From Sporolactobacillus sp. STSJ-5 (lineage in GTDB: Bacteria; Bacillota; Bacilli; Bacillales; Sporolactobacillaceae), in contig NZ_JANFOJ010000011.1 of NCBI RefSeq assembly GCF_024385605.1, positions 1-64,000 of the forward strand: a stretch of 64,000 nucleotides of DNA, read 5' to 3'. Within the stretch, counting starts at the first letter, position 1. Every line of letters starts with the position of its first letter. A program made the position numbers and the translations under genes. The notes under the pieces are model-generated. The model did not search any database. It saw nothing but the letters and a program-made list of their open reading frames with translations, and was not told the origin of the DNA. Of this stretch, positions 42,631 to 51,501 are shown piece by piece.

Positions 42631-43014
42631 TTATGGATCAAATGGATTTTTGAAGTTATTCCTCATGATAGGGATTTCAGGCATCTTAGGCACTTCAAAA
42701 TTTAAATCTTTCATAGCTTCTAGCATCTTTTGCTTATACATACCAAGCGCTTCTCGTTCTTTTTTAGATAGTTCTCCTTTTTCTTCTTTCTCTTCTAATC
42801 GTTTCAGATCTCTATAATTTAGATTTCCTTTTTTCAATCTCTTCTTGTATTTAATCCAACCTATTATTTTTGATATCGCTAGATGAAAAATACCAAATAT
42901 TTTTTTGGCGATCAAGACAATAATCGGTGACATAATTGAAGCGGCAATTGCGATTAACAATGTGTCAAGAAGCGTAATTGAGGTACTTTTATTTAGATAT
43001 TCATAAACGTTCAA
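42631..43014 (-). CDS. Hypothetical membrane protein downstream of xtrA
   Basis: 127 aa; TTG 43014 overlaps the xtrA TGA. Hydrophobic segments (TLLIAIAASIMSPIIVLIAKKIF and FHLAISKIIGWIKY) precede a charged tail (KRLKKGNLNYRDLKRLEEKEEKGELSKKEREAL). Not recognised. Confidence 0.5.
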   Translation of the reverse strand: MNVYEYLNKSTSITLLDTLLIAIAASIMSPIIVLIAKKIFGIFHLAISKIIGWIKYKKRLKKGNLNYRDLKRLEEKEEKGELSKKEREALGMYKQKMLEAMKDLNFEVPKMPEIPIMRNNFKNPFDP

Positions 43015-43211
43015 AACTCCTCCCCCTCGTCCCACTTCACACGCTTAACTTTGCCCTGGTGCGTCACAATGATTGTCTCCCCGTGTTCCGGCAGCTTGGT
43101 CATTCTTGCCTTACCGTCACACACCACAATGGCAAATGCTTCCTTTTTGTTTATTATATCAACATTCAGCTGCATTGTGGCAGGGTCTATCTTCATTTCT
43201 TTTAATCTCAC
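43011..43211 (-). CDS. xtrA: XtrA-like phage protein
   Basis: 66 aa: MRLKEMKIDPATMQLNVDIINKKEAFAIVVCDGKARMTKLPEHGETIIVTHQGKVKRVKWDEGEEF. It matches PBSX XtrA in length and the DGKAxxTxxPxHGxTxIxTHQGKV motif. In PBSX xtrA also lies just before the late sigma-like gene. Function unknown. Confidence 0.8.
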   Translation of the reverse strand: MRLKEMKIDPATMQLNVDIINKKEAFAIVVCDGKARMTKLPEHGETIIVTHQGKVKRVKWDEGEEF

Positions 43212-43252
43212 GGTAATCCCTCCGATATGGTAAAATGAGGTATCGGTATGAC

Positions 43253-43281
43253 TCGGAGGGATCCGAGCTTTTTTGCTATAA
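43253..43281 (+). promoter_or_regulatory. Hairpin and extended -10 promoter on the plus strand
   Basis: CTCGG AGGGAT CCGAG followed by CTTTTTT, then TGCTATAAT (TATAAT 43276-43281), an extended -10. The hairpin sits where a -35 would be. An inverted copy of TCGGAGGGAT lies about 30 bp upstream, in front of xtrA. Confidence 0.45.
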
Positions 43282-43414
43282 TGGTCTTAATGGCTTGTTG
43301 AACTTTCCCAAGGATAAAGTGGCTCGAACCGCCATGCTGAAATACCTCAGCAGTTTCTTCCTCCTTATCGCTCTAAGAGAATTAAGTATTAATAACTTTT
43401 GGGAGGTGTTGCCG

Positions 43415-43525
43415 TTGATAAACGAAATCTTTAAGACAGCAACAGAAACAATATGGGCAATCGGTGCAAGCTTATATGCTGCAGGTATGGAAAACCCCCA
43501 GTTGAAAAGTCCTTGGGGTAGTTGA
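43415..43525 (+). CDS. Small plus-strand protein opposite the early/late genes
   Basis: 36 aa from TTG 43415 with a very good GGGAGGTG site: INEIFKTATETIWAIGASLYAAGMENPQLKSPWGS, one short hydrophobic helix. The frame is open further upstream, with a more hydrophobic stretch (MLKYLSSFFLLIALREL from ATG 43337), but no ribosome site there. Opposite strand to all neighbours, within a 325-bp gap. May be a toxin-like peptide or chance. Confidence 0.4.
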   Translation: MINEIFKTATETIWAIGASLYAAGMENPQLKSPWGS

Positions 43526-43536
43526 GCAAGCCATTT

Positions 43537-44349
43537 TCAGAACAACGATTCCTGATAAAATCCCGTCCGCGCTGCCACCGGATTGATCCACAAGACTTCT
43601 GTACGTTTTGCCCCGGCTTCTGCGTTTGCTTGAAACTCTTCCATCTTCCAACCTTCATCAACCAGCTGGTCATACAGCGGATGATGATAACCACTCAACA
43701 GTACCGGTCCCGGATGCTTGCCTAAATACTCAAGCAGTTCGATATGATCGTCTATCGTCATTTCACATGCATAATGCCGCTTGGTTCGCGTCTCAATGAT
43801 GTACGGTGGATCGGCATAGATTAGACAGTCTGGACGCCGGTACCGCTCAATTAACTTCACAGCTGGCTGATGCTCAATTTGTGCATTTTTCAATCTGCCA
43901 GCAACCTTTAAAATCTTATCCGGCAGCCTGTCCCACTCTTGTGCCGTCTTAGGCCCATTTGACGAAATCAGGCTACGCCATCCAGTTCGGTCACTTGTCT
44001 TGGCTCCAATCGCTTGCCAACAGCGTACAAGGAAACGCCGGGCACCTTCCACCCCCCCTGTCATCTCGTAGGATTCGTAATACTCCTGACGGCTTAGCGG
44101 AGTGAAGGCAATTAATTTAGCCAATTCATCTGCGTGAATCCGGATCTCTCGAAACAGATTGACAACTTGCTCATCTAAGTCATTGATCGTCTCAACATCA
44201 GATGGCTGTTTGTTAAAGAACACCGCGCCACTCCCGAAGAACGGTTCTAAATATGTGCTATGTTCCGGCATGTGGCTAATGATCCAGCTGGCCATGCTCC
44301 ACTTGCTGCCGGGATAGTGCAGAATGCGCGGTATGGACATTGTTCTCAC
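43537..44349 (-). CDS. D12-class DNA adenine methyltransferase (Dam)
   Basis: 270 aa. SAM-binding PGSKWSMASWI and EPFFGSGAVFFNK, target-recognition middle, and the catalytic DPPY (IYADPPYIIETRT). Methylates adenine-N6; no cognate endonuclease is adjacent, so it probably guards phage DNA from host restriction or regulates. Start ATG 44349 or the ATG 9 bases downstream. Confidence 0.9.
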   Translation of the reverse strand: MRTMSIPRILHYPGSKWSMASWIISHMPEHSTYLEPFFGSGAVFFNKQPSDVETINDLDEQVVNLFREIRIHADELAKLIAFTPLSRQEYYESYEMTGGVEGARRFLVRCWQAIGAKTSDRTGWRSLISSNGPKTAQEWDRLPDKILKVAGRLKNAQIEHQPAVKLIERYRRPDCLIYADPPYIIETRTKRHYACEMTIDDHIELLEYLGKHPGPVLLSGYHHPLYDQLVDEGWKMEEFQANAEAGAKRTEVLWINPVAARTGFYQESLF

Positions 44350-44352
44350 CTC

Positions 44353-44703
44353 TCAATCGCTTCCATGCAGCAACTCTGTATTGATCTGCATCTTTACTCG
44401 CGCCTGTGCTTTGCGTAGCTCTTCCGGTATCTCTTTTGCCTTCTGGTAAAGTTCAAAATGGTATGGACAGAAATCCATTTCACGTCCAATATTCTTTGCA
44501 CATTCGTCGCACATCGGAACGTCACAGGTTTCATAGTCCGGACCGTTATTTGCGCGCAACTGCTGGAAGTCCCTAATAAACATTTGTAAATCCGAATAAC
44601 CGATAATATAATCGCAATACCTTGTTGCCGGTCGTTTATGACAGATCGCACAAGGATTTTTAAACGTGTCCGGATCGTTCACTTTACCCTTACTTCCTTC
44701 CAT
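44353..44703 (-). CDS. Zinc-ribbon-like phage protein
   Basis: 116 aa. C-x2-C (NPCAICHKRP) followed by YCDY, then CDVPMCDECAKN and a further C-x2-H (DFCPYHFE): enough Cys/His for one or two zinc sites. C-terminal charged helix. Unknown role in the early region. Confidence 0.6.
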   Translation of the reverse strand: MEGSKGKVNDPDTFKNPCAICHKRPATRYCDYIIGYSDLQMFIRDFQQLRANNGPDYETCDVPMCDECAKNIGREMDFCPYHFELYQKAKEIPEELRKAQARVKMQINTELLHGSD

Positions 44704-44807
44704 CCGTCTCTTATCCTCGCATTGAGATCGTACCGCTGCAGTGGTTCATATCTCCAAACCTTATGCCGATCTTCCATCCGAAAAAGTAAGATCCATTTTC
44801 GCCGCAT
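44679..44807 (-). CDS. Hypothetical small basic protein
   Basis: 42 aa: RRKWILLFRMEDRHKVWRYEPLQRYDLNARIRDGWKEVRVK, after GGGGGTGA. Overlaps the next gene by 25 bp. Rich in Arg/Trp; no family. Confidence 0.5.
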   Translation of the reverse strand: MRRKWILLFRMEDRHKVWRYEPLQRYDLNARIRDGWKEVRVK

Positions 44808-44811
44808 GAGA

Positions 44812-44991
44812 TCACCCCCAAGGGTAAAGCACAATAATTATTTGCGGATTTTCCAGCGTACCCACGCGGTCATGCCCTGTATCTTCAATCTCCGTATATT
44901 CATCACATTCAATGCTTGTCGGCATATACACCGGCGTCTCGCCTGACGTATCATCTTCCTGTAGCCATTTAATCAATTGATCTTTTGTCAT
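44812..44991 (-). CDS. Hypothetical small protein
   Basis: 59 aa from ATG 44991 with GGGAGGG, overlapping the recU stop. KDQLIKWLQEDDTSGETPVYMPTSIECDEYTEIEDTGHDRV ... IIIVLYPWG. Short acidic phage proteins of this style ('MTxxxLIxxLxxxxxxxpVxixxd') are common in early regions. Confidence 0.6.
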   Translation of the reverse strand: MTKDQLIKWLQEDDTSGETPVYMPTSIECDEYTEIEDTGHDRVGTLENPQIIIVLYPWG

Positions 44992-45509
44992 GCCGTCACC
45001 CTCCCGACCAGGAACGGATGCAGGTAATCCAACATAATACCGTTCCTGCTCCATACCGATTCACAATTTTCCAGAAACCATTCATAAGGAATGCTTTTTC
45101 GCCCGCCGTTCGGTACCGCATCGTGCCATTTAACAAACTCTTTGATAGGCACAATGTATGTCTCTTTGTGCTTCACAAATCGTACAAGCAGGAATGCGTG
45201 TCCGCCGCAATTCCTATACCGTTCAAGGAATCTCACTTGATGATCGTGAACATTAGCAAGTGGGAAACGTGTCCGCTCTACGGTCTCCTTCGCATCAAAG
45301 GCAATGCCCTGACCATTCAAGCAGCCAATAAAGTCCACAGTGCTCTTCTTCGCTGGGATCAGTTTGCTAAAGTTGCCTTGCTTATCTCGAATAGGCTTAA
45401 AAGGTGTTGCAATCTTCTGAATCACTGCAATGCCTTTATGCTGATAAACGAGATTGCTAGATTCGATCTCGTGTTCGAGCTGCATGCCTAGATTTGCGTG
45501 TGTAGTCAT
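44988..45509 (-). CDS. recU: RecU-like Holliday junction resolvase
   Basis: 173 aa from ATG 45509, which overlaps the previous TGA. RecU nuclease motifs: KSTVDFIGCLNGQGIAFDAKET (catalytic Asp and D-x-K), then VRFLERYRNCGGHAFLLVRF and the central/stalk region. Resolves junctions during phage recombination and replication. Confidence 0.88.
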   Translation of the reverse strand: MTTHANLGMQLEHEIESSNLVYQHKGIAVIQKIATPFKPIRDKQGNFSKLIPAKKSTVDFIGCLNGQGIAFDAKETVERTRFPLANVHDHQVRFLERYRNCGGHAFLLVRFVKHKETYIVPIKEFVKWHDAVPNGGRKSIPYEWFLENCESVWSRNGIMLDYLHPFLVGRVTA

Positions 45510-45850
45510 CAGTCCCACGCCCTTCTTAAGCCGATCGGCGCTTTTTTCTGGCTATAAACCTTGACTAACTGCCCCGGCTTTCCAACTCGCTTGTGCAGTT
45601 CTGCAAGCTCCGTCTCCGAGAGAAAATAAGTATTAACTGGTCCATTCGCCGGATTAACAAGCGGCGTCCTCGGCTTCGGTGCTCTTGGCGGCCGTTTTTC
45701 TCCCCGCTTGGTACTCACCGCTTCCTCAGGTGTCCACTTTTGATAGTGGATCCGGTGCTGAACATTAGCTTTCGTCAGCCCGTTCTGTTCCATTTTCTCG
45801 AGCAACTCGCCTTCAATTTCGTGACCGTCGATCATGAATGGTTTGATCAT
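45509..45850 (-). CDS. Hypothetical DNA-associated phage protein
   Basis: 113 aa from ATG 45850 (AAGGAGG at 8 nt). IDGHEIEGELLEKMEQNGLTKANVQHRIHYQKWTPEEAVSTKRGEK resembles a short helix-turn-helix seen in phage proteins with 'NVxxRIxxxGWxxExAxxxP', then a Pro/Arg linker. Probably DNA binding. Confidence 0.6.
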   Translation of the reverse strand: MIKPFMIDGHEIEGELLEKMEQNGLTKANVQHRIHYQKWTPEEAVSTKRGEKRPPRAPKPRTPLVNPANGPVNTYFLSETELAELHKRVGKPGQLVKVYSQKKAPIGLRRAWD

Positions 45851-45863
45851 CCCCATTACCTCC

Positions 45864-46091
45864 TTACACCAAGTTGAACACTACGTAACCAGGCTTTTGC
45901 TCAAAGTTTGTCACATAGCCAACCTGCTTGGTGATTTGAAATCCCGTATACTTTCCGACTACAAATTCCTGTAGCACTACGGTATCGCCTTCGTGGTAGT
46001 CGCGATCGTTTTCCCGAACCTCGAATCGCTTTCTACCTTCACCAACTGCTTGAAAAAACTTAGGAAGGATCTTGATCTTATGAGTTGCCAT
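45864..46091 (-). CDS. DUF3850 (ASCH/PUA-like) protein
   Basis: 75 aa: HKIKILPKFFQAVGEGRKRFEVRENDRDYHEGDTVVLQEFVVGKYTGFQITKQVGYV, a clear DUF3850 pattern (IKILPEYFxxVxxGxKxFExRxNDRxFxxGDxLxLxE). ASCH-like folds bind RNA or modified bases. Frequent in phage early operons. Confidence 0.8.
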   Translation of the reverse strand: MATHKIKILPKFFQAVGEGRKRFEVRENDRDYHEGDTVVLQEFVVGKYTGFQITKQVGYVTNFEQKPGYVVFNLV

Positions 46092-46212
46092 ATACCCCTG
46101 CCTCCTTCATCTGTAGCCGTTCTTCCATCTCGCAGCCCTTACGCCATGCGAACAGCGTCAGTAGAGCTGAAAAGACGATTGGTGTACATATCAAAATCAA
46201 TAGAGTTGTCAT
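46078..46212 (-). CDS. Small single-helix membrane protein
   Basis: 44 aa: TTLLILICTPIVFSALLTLFAWRKGC, then a charged tail EMEERLQMKEAGVYGNS. ATG follows GGAGCAGGGG. Overlaps the DUF3850 start by 14 bp. Confidence 0.5.
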   Translation of the reverse strand: MTTLLILICTPIVFSALLTLFAWRKGCEMEERLQMKEAGVYGNS

Positions 46213-46225
46213 TCCCCTGCTCCTC

Positions 46226-47074
46226 TCAGATTGATTTCAAGAATTCATCAAGTTCTCGTGCACGTTGCTGTACCACTTCTGGATCTTCCTGAGGTTGTTC
46301 CTTCTGTGGCTTGTCCATCCACTCAGGTTCAATTTCCCTATGCTGCTGATCATTGGGACGATGATTTCTCTGTCGCTGTGCTTGGAATTCTTTCTGCTCC
46401 CGTTCAACATCAGACAATTTCTTAATGCCTTTTTTCGACCAATTGTTCAGAATACCAACAGCGTAGCCATAGGTTTTACCAACCTCTGCTGCCATACGAA
46501 AAGCTTTACAGATAACAGCATCTTCTAGGCCATCTTGATCAAGGTACACGACGATATTTTTACACTGCATCGGGTTGGGTTGTTTTCCAAAGCATTGATA
46601 ATATTCATCGAACCAATTCTGCCGACTAACTGCAGTTGTTTGTTTTGTTTCGTTTTGTTTCGTTTCATAACTAACTAATGCGGAAACATTGTCGGAAGGT
46701 TTGTCGGAAAGGTTGTCGGAAACATTGTCGGAAAGATTGTCGGCATCTATTGCCGACAGCAATGATTTCTCGGAAACTTTGTAGGCAACCATTGCCGACA
46801 AATCATATAGTTGATAGATAGCTGACTTGCTTCCCTTCCTTGATCTAAAATCAATAAAACCTTTCATTTTTAAATCATTACGTGCGTTTGATATCGTTCT
46901 CTCAGAGAGGCCCGTCTTAATGCACAACACCGATACAGCTACCCCAAATTCTCTAAGCCATCCAGCCTTATTGTTTACGTTCGCCAATGCGTGCCATAAA
47001 GCAATTGCTGATGTGCTAAGCTGACTTGTTTCGAGCCGATCATAGAATGCATTAATCAATCGAATGTAGTTCAA
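46226..47074 (-). CDS. Phage replication initiator (DnaD-like)
   Basis: 282 aa. N-terminal winged helix (about 1-95: LSTSAIALWHALANVNNKAGWL, CIKTGLSERTISNARNDLKMKGFIDFRSRKG). A spacer of about 30 residues is made of SDNL/SDNV repeats, then a DnaB_2/DnaD-type C-terminal domain (QNWFDEYYQCFGKQPNPMQCKNIVVY ... YAVGILNNWSKKGI) and an acidic/Gln tail. The repeat-coding DNA is a candidate origin. It would bind the origin and load helicase; no helicase or loader gene is present, so host DnaI/DnaC are used. Confidence 0.8.
   Translation of the reverse strand: MNYIRLINAFYDRLETSQLSTSAIALWHALANVNNKAGWLREFGVAVSVLCIKTGLSERTISNARNDLKMKGFIDFRSRKGSKSAIYQLYDLSAMVAYKVSEKSLLSAIDADNLSDNVSDNLSDKPSDNVSALVSYETKQNETKQTTAVSRQNWFDEYYQCFGKQPNPMQCKNIVVYLDQDGLEDAVICKAFRMAAEVGKTYGYAVGILNNWSKKGIKKLSDVEREQKEFQAQRQRNHRPNDQQHREIEPEWMDKPQKEQPQEDPEVVQQRARELDEFLKSI
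46689..46743. repeat. Five 12-bp iterons, candidate phage replication origin
   Basis: TTGTCGG occurs at 46689, 46701, 46713, 46725 and 46737, exactly 12 bp apart, followed by A/G-rich spacers. Two more related TTGCCGACA motifs lie to the right (about 46750 and 46792). They lie inside the initiator gene, the standard place for origins of Firmicutes siphophages. Confidence 0.65.
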
Positions 47075-47102
47075 GGACCCACCTCCTCACATAACTCTTG
47101 AA

Positions 47103-47582
47103 TCAAAATGGTAAATCATCATCTGAGATGTTCACTTGGGTACCATCATTGGCAAACGGATCTTCAAAACTTGGTTCAGATTGCTGAGATTGGCTCCTGC
47201 CGGTGCTTTGATTGCCACCGCTATAGTTGTTACCACTTGCTGGCTGATTGCTAGAATGAGAGCCTTTGGGCTCTAAGAACTGCACACTGTCGGCAATAAC
47301 TTCAGTGATATAAACCATGCGTTTCTTGTTGTCTTTGTAGTTTCTTGTTTGGATCCGCCCATCTACGCCCGCAAGGCTTCCTTTACTCAGAAAGTTCGCC
47401 GCGTTTTCTGCTTGCTTTCTCCAGACAACGACTGGAATGAAGTCCGCTTCTTGTTCACCATCTTGTTTCTTAAATGGTCGATTAACAGCAATCGTAAAAC
47501 TCGTCACGGCAACACCATTCGGCGTATATCTTAATTCCGGATCCTTGGTCAATCTACCGACCAAAACTACACGATTGATCAT
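47103..47582 (-). CDS. ssb: Single-stranded DNA-binding protein
   Basis: 159 aa: OB-fold [69 protein letters not shown], disordered Gly/Ser/Gln linker and the acidic tip DDDLPF that binds partner proteins. Part of the recombination/replication block. Confidence 0.95.
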   Translation of the reverse strand: MINRVVLVGRLTKDPELRYTPNGVAVTSFTIAVNRPFKKQDGEQEADFIPVVVWRKQAENAANFLSKGSLAGVDGRIQTRNYKDNKKRMVYITEVIADSVQFLEPKGSHSSNQPASGNNYSGGNQSTGRSQSQQSEPSFEDPFANDGTQVNISDDDLPF

Positions 47583-47595
47583 TAGTGAGCTCCTT

Positions 47596-48300
47596 TCATG
47601 CGATATAAACGGGTTTCCCCGTTAATTCCATAATTTCTCGCTTGAATCGTGCTGCATCTGAGTTATTGTTAGAGAGATGGAGCAGCCAAATCTCTCGAAC
47701 TCGTGAAAGATCATTTGCCTTTAAAAAATCTTTCACATTATCCAACGAAAAGTGAGATCGGATCAGCCTCCTTCTCATAACCTGAGGAATACGTCCATCC
47801 AGGATGTTTTGATCTAGGATATCGAGGCTGTAATTGCATTCGACCATGATGTGTGACAAGTTATTAAACTTGTATCTTATGTAGTAAGTGTCGGTTGCAA
47901 ATAATAACTTCTCTCCAGATTGATTGGCCAATAGGTAGCCCAGTGGTTCGCTCACGTCATGCTGAACATCGAAGGGCATGATCGTCCAGGTTCCTAACTG
48001 GAACTGTTTCCTTGCCTCAACAGGCTTCACGCGATGCCCGGCAATGCCGAGTTTGGAGAACGTACCTTTACTCGCATAAACATCAATCGCTCCTTTCCTG
48101 ATTACATCTTTTATCGCTTTTGAATGATCACCATGTTCATGAGTGACAAGACATCCGGCCACTTGGGACATGTGAAAATCGAATCCAATTTGAATGCCCT
48201 TGTAATTGATTCCTGCTTCCAGTAACAGTAACGTGTGACCATCTGTGATCTTGTAGGCATTTCCAGATGAGCCCGAAGCAAGCGGCATGATTTCAATCAT
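47596..48300 (-). CDS. Metallo-beta-lactamase fold hydrolase
   Basis: 234 aa, YycJ-like. [26 protein letters not shown], the metal motif [17 protein letters not shown] and [11 protein letters not shown] nuclease-type MBL protein next to RecT and an SMC-like ATPase is a recurrent phage arrangement, probably the exonuclease partner of RecT. ATG overlaps the recT stop region. Confidence 0.82.
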   Translation of the reverse strand: MIEIMPLASGSSGNAYKITDGHTLLLLEAGINYKGIQIGFDFHMSQVAGCLVTHEHGDHSKAIKDVIRKGAIDVYASKGTFSKLGIAGHRVKPVEARKQFQLGTWTIMPFDVQHDVSEPLGYLLANQSGEKLLFATDTYYIRYKFNNLSHIMVECNYSLDILDQNILDGRIPQVMRRRLIRSHFSLDNVKDFLKANDLSRVREIWLLHLSNNNSDAARFKREIMELTGKPVYIA

Positions 48301-49436
48301 CAGAACCCAGGACCGCCAGCAGCTGCGGACTTTTCAAAGTCACCTGCAGGATCATCTTCAACCCTGGTCTCTTGTTCTTCTGCTTTGGGATTATCCTGGA
48401 TAGGTTCATTCTTATGAATCGGCTCAGCTTTTTCCCGATGATTCGGTTGTTCTTCCTCCTGATTACTTCCGGTTTCGGACACTTCAACATCAATCGTTTC
48501 GCGATTTGCATTCGTGGCAATTTCTTTACGGACACGTGATGTCTCACCATCGGTTTCTTCATAACTCATTTGAATTAACGCATTACCGAAATCTTTTGGA
48601 ATCTTTTTGACGATGTTGTTTCGCATCTTGCGAATAATCATAGTTTCCCGGCTTTGCGGATCTTTCCATGCCGGACTGATATAGTCACTTAGTGACGGAT
48701 CATCAAGAGCGTCAAGACCCAAATCTGAAGCCTTTTTTAAAAGCTCTTTTTTCTTTTTACTTATTTCTTTCTTTTGCTCCGCTGTCGCTTTGTATCTGCT
48801 TTCAGCGATACCAAACGTCTCATTCATCAGATTGTTGCTAATATGTGCAATTAGGTTTCTAGCTACATCCGCGCGTTCAGCGATGTAGTATTCAACTGTG
48901 TCGTCAGTCTTGATAATCGGATAAACAACCCGAATCACCTTACCTGTCCCAGACGGTGTCCACTTTGGCGATGTCATTTCCAAACCGTTGTAAGAAGGGT
49001 ATTCGAACTTATCGTTTTCACGGATCATCCAAAACTGCTTGACTGATTTCACATCTCGTCCGAATCGGGCAAGAATGGAATCATTCCCATCTCCTTCAAT
49101 GCCCATTTCAATTTGCTTTTTCCATACTTTATCTTTGCTTCCCTGGGCCTGAAATCCGACGTTTCTCAACTGGAAGTACACTTCACGTGGGCTCGCTGCA
49201 GCGTTCAATTTAAGAGCCGCAACCTGGAGCAACGTATCTGTGACATTGCTTTTATCAAGCTGCTCATCATTCCAACTAATCAATTTTGAATCTAGAACGT
49301 TATTAATCGCTGCAATTGCTGATAGTACGCACTGCTTTGAGTAAGTATCCATTTTGATTCCGCTGCCAGTCAGCTGGTTCTCAATCATTGGCGCGAACGT
49401 ATCATTGATCTTTGTTAAAGCTGTTGAAAATGCCAT
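48300..49436 (-). CDS. recT: RecT family single-strand annealing protein
   Basis: 378 aa. RecT core in the first ~230 residues (KQCVLSAIAAINNVLDSKL, LLQVAALKLNAAASPREVYFQLRN, KVWKKQIEMGIEGDGNDSILARFG), then a long charged tail rich in Glu/Gln/Asn that may contact SSB. Anneals complementary single strands. Adjacent to ATPase and MBL nuclease. Confidence 0.82.
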   Translation of the reverse strand: MAFSTALTKINDTFAPMIENQLTGSGIKMDTYSKQCVLSAIAAINNVLDSKLISWNDEQLDKSNVTDTLLQVAALKLNAAASPREVYFQLRNVGFQAQGSKDKVWKKQIEMGIEGDGNDSILARFGRDVKSVKQFWMIRENDKFEYPSYNGLEMTSPKWTPSGTGKVIRVVYPIIKTDDTVEYYIAERADVARNLIAHISNNLMNETFGIAESRYKATAEQKKEISKKKKELLKKASDLGLDALDDPSLSDYISPAWKDPQSRETMIIRKMRNNIVKKIPKDFGNALIQMSYEETDGETSRVRKEIATNANRETIDVEVSETGSNQEEEQPNHREKAEPIHKNEPIQDNPKAEEQETRVEDDPAGDFEKSAAAGGPGF

Positions 49437-51425
49437 TTAGATAACCTCCTCCGTGATCTCTGATCTGTTAACGATGCGTAATTCCTTGTCTTCAGCAGAC
49501 ACGATCAAGCTAACGACCTGGGCATCTGTTTCCGCGAGGTTTGTCACGGATTCACGGTTGTCCACAAAAATTGGTACCCGAATACCGTAAAACTCGGAAA
49601 GGGTTTCAATCGCATCTAGGCCGACGTTGATCCGCGCTGCATTATTTAAGTCACTGTACGGAACGCCCTCAAAAGTTATCTCGCAAACATCAGCTAGGCT
49701 ACCGTTTACTTGGCGATCAAACAGTTTAAATCGCGCAAACTTGAATTTGCCATTAATCCGTGACTCCAACATATTTACTTTTGTTTCAGTAAATACATCA
49801 GTCAGGTGTTGGATATATTCGGCACGTTCGAACTTTTTGGTAAGATCTTTCTCTAATTGTTCAAGTTCTAAAATTCGCTGCTCTTGCGTCCGGTTCGTTT
49901 CAAATCGTCCAAGTACTGTTGCCAGATTAGCCTGCTGCGCTCTTAGCTTTGCTTTCTCCTCATTTGCTTTCATGATGACAAAATCAGTAGACTCACGTAT
50001 ATCGTTTATTTCTCTATTGATCTTGGCAATTTGGTTCCCAAATTCTTGATACTTAGGATCATCCATGACAGAAGATGTTCCAGTATTGAGCTCATCAATC
50101 TCTGCTTTTAGCGCATTAAGAGCAGCTGTTTTCTTCGATAGATCAGCCCTGGTATCCTCAACCTCGGCATTAGATACCTTGATCTCTTTTTCAAGTTCAC
50201 TGACCTTGGCCATGGTATCTTTGCCTTCGTTTTGGATCGATTCCAAGCGCTGTGCCTTTTTCAAGTTAAAATGTTGTTCTGCGTGTTTCCGTGCATCTTC
50301 AACTTTTTCAGGCTGAAGATCTTGTCCACATTTTGGGCAAATGGTCACACCAGTAAAATTAAACTGTTCAGCGTTTACCGAGGCCCACTCATGGCGAAGA
50401 TCCTCGGCCTTGCCTTTCAATCTGGCAATCACGTTTTGTTTTTTTAAATTGGCTTCCTCAATTTCTTTAATTCGCCGGTTACCCTTGTCGACTATTACTT
50501 TCCGATCGTAGTATTCAATACGAAGATCATCGATCTTTTTGTGTAAATCCGATTGATAACCGTTGCGAAATTCCTGTTGTTCGCCTCGGATTTTAAGAAT
50601 TTTGTTCTTTAGTTCAGTGACTTCTCCACCGGAACGGATTTGAGCGATACGGTCATCAACTTCATTGATCTTTTCTTGGATATCCGAAGCCTGTTTTTCC
50701 AACTCACTTTCGCTCAGTCCACCAACATCCGACTTTGCTCGATTTGCTTCATCGATACGATCAGGAAGAGATTTCAGCTGATGATTGATATTTTTTTGCT
50801 GCTCTTTGACAATTTTCCGGTAATCCTCAATTGAGTGAGATCCAAGAATTTCTGGAAGTTCGGCCAGTTCTGGGTTGGCTGCAATTACATCTTTGTCAGC
50901 GACATTACCGCAGATGTTCAGCACCGTGCTACGACGTTCTTTCCATGGCAGCGTCTCACTAAAATAGGTAGGTGAAGAAAGAAGCTTAAAAAGCTTTTCA
51001 TCGCCATTGACTAGGTTTATCACCTGCAGATCATATTCACGTTTTCGGCTGGGTACGCCGTTGATGTAATACTTTGTTTCATGGCCGGAAAACGTCTCCT
51101 TAGGAGAGTCTTTTTTTCTCGTCCACACTTCGTGAAAAACACGTTTCAGCGACAAAGCAGTTCCATTCACAGTAAATGCACCACTGACCGAAGAATCGCG
51201 ATGATGAACCTGCTCACCACTTTTAAGCAACGGCTTGATTGAAAAGTCAGCACGATCGCGGCTGTCTTTTCCGAATAGGAGCCAGCTGTAACCATCAGAA
51301 ATGGTTGTCTTACCGGAAGCATTCTCGCCGAAGACATTTAAGTCTTTACCATCCGCTTTAATGAACAGGTTGCGTACGCCTTTAAAATTAATGATTTCGA
51401 GTTCATCGAGTTTGATGTCTTTCAT
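49437..51425 (-). CDS. SbcC/Rad50-like AAA ATPase
   Basis: 662 aa. Walker A NVFGENASGKTTISDG near residue 35, two long coiled coils, a zinc-hook-like CPKCGQ in the middle, and a C-terminal ATPase half with VPIFVDNRESVTNL in the Walker B place (D-N-R-E instead of D-E). Phage relatives of this kind accompany RecT and act with a nuclease in end processing. Ends 1 bp before recT. Confidence 0.85.
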   Translation of the reverse strand: MKDIKLDELEIINFKGVRNLFIKADGKDLNVFGENASGKTTISDGYSWLLFGKDSRDRADFSIKPLLKSGEQVHHRDSSVSGAFTVNGTALSLKRVFHEVWTRKKDSPKETFSGHETKYYINGVPSRKREYDLQVINLVNGDEKLFKLLSSPTYFSETLPWKERRSTVLNICGNVADKDVIAANPELAELPEILGSHSIEDYRKIVKEQQKNINHQLKSLPDRIDEANRAKSDVGGLSESELEKQASDIQEKINEVDDRIAQIRSGGEVTELKNKILKIRGEQQEFRNGYQSDLHKKIDDLRIEYYDRKVIVDKGNRRIKEIEEANLKKQNVIARLKGKAEDLRHEWASVNAEQFNFTGVTICPKCGQDLQPEKVEDARKHAEQHFNLKKAQRLESIQNEGKDTMAKVSELEKEIKVSNAEVEDTRADLSKKTAALNALKAEIDELNTGTSSVMDDPKYQEFGNQIAKINREINDIRESTDFVIMKANEEKAKLRAQQANLATVLGRFETNRTQEQRILELEQLEKDLTKKFERAEYIQHLTDVFTETKVNMLESRINGKFKFARFKLFDRQVNGSLADVCEITFEGVPYSDLNNAARINVGLDAIETLSEFYGIRVPIFVDNRESVTNLAETDAQVVSLIVSAEDKELRIVNRSEITEEVI

Positions 51426-51501
51426 TCGTTGTGCACCTCCATTTGATTTTTCCGATCATCCCCTGTTAAAATGAAGGGGATGAATATCAACATAAATTGC
51501 C

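Noticed and set aside
43235-43414. Upstream extension of the small plus-strand gene
   Set aside because: No ribosome site before the possible starts, and the promoter -10 lies inside it; only the part from 43415 is kept.
46749-46800. CRISPR-like repeats near the replication gene
   Set aside because: Units are 12-bp iterons without unique spacers and lie within a coding region.
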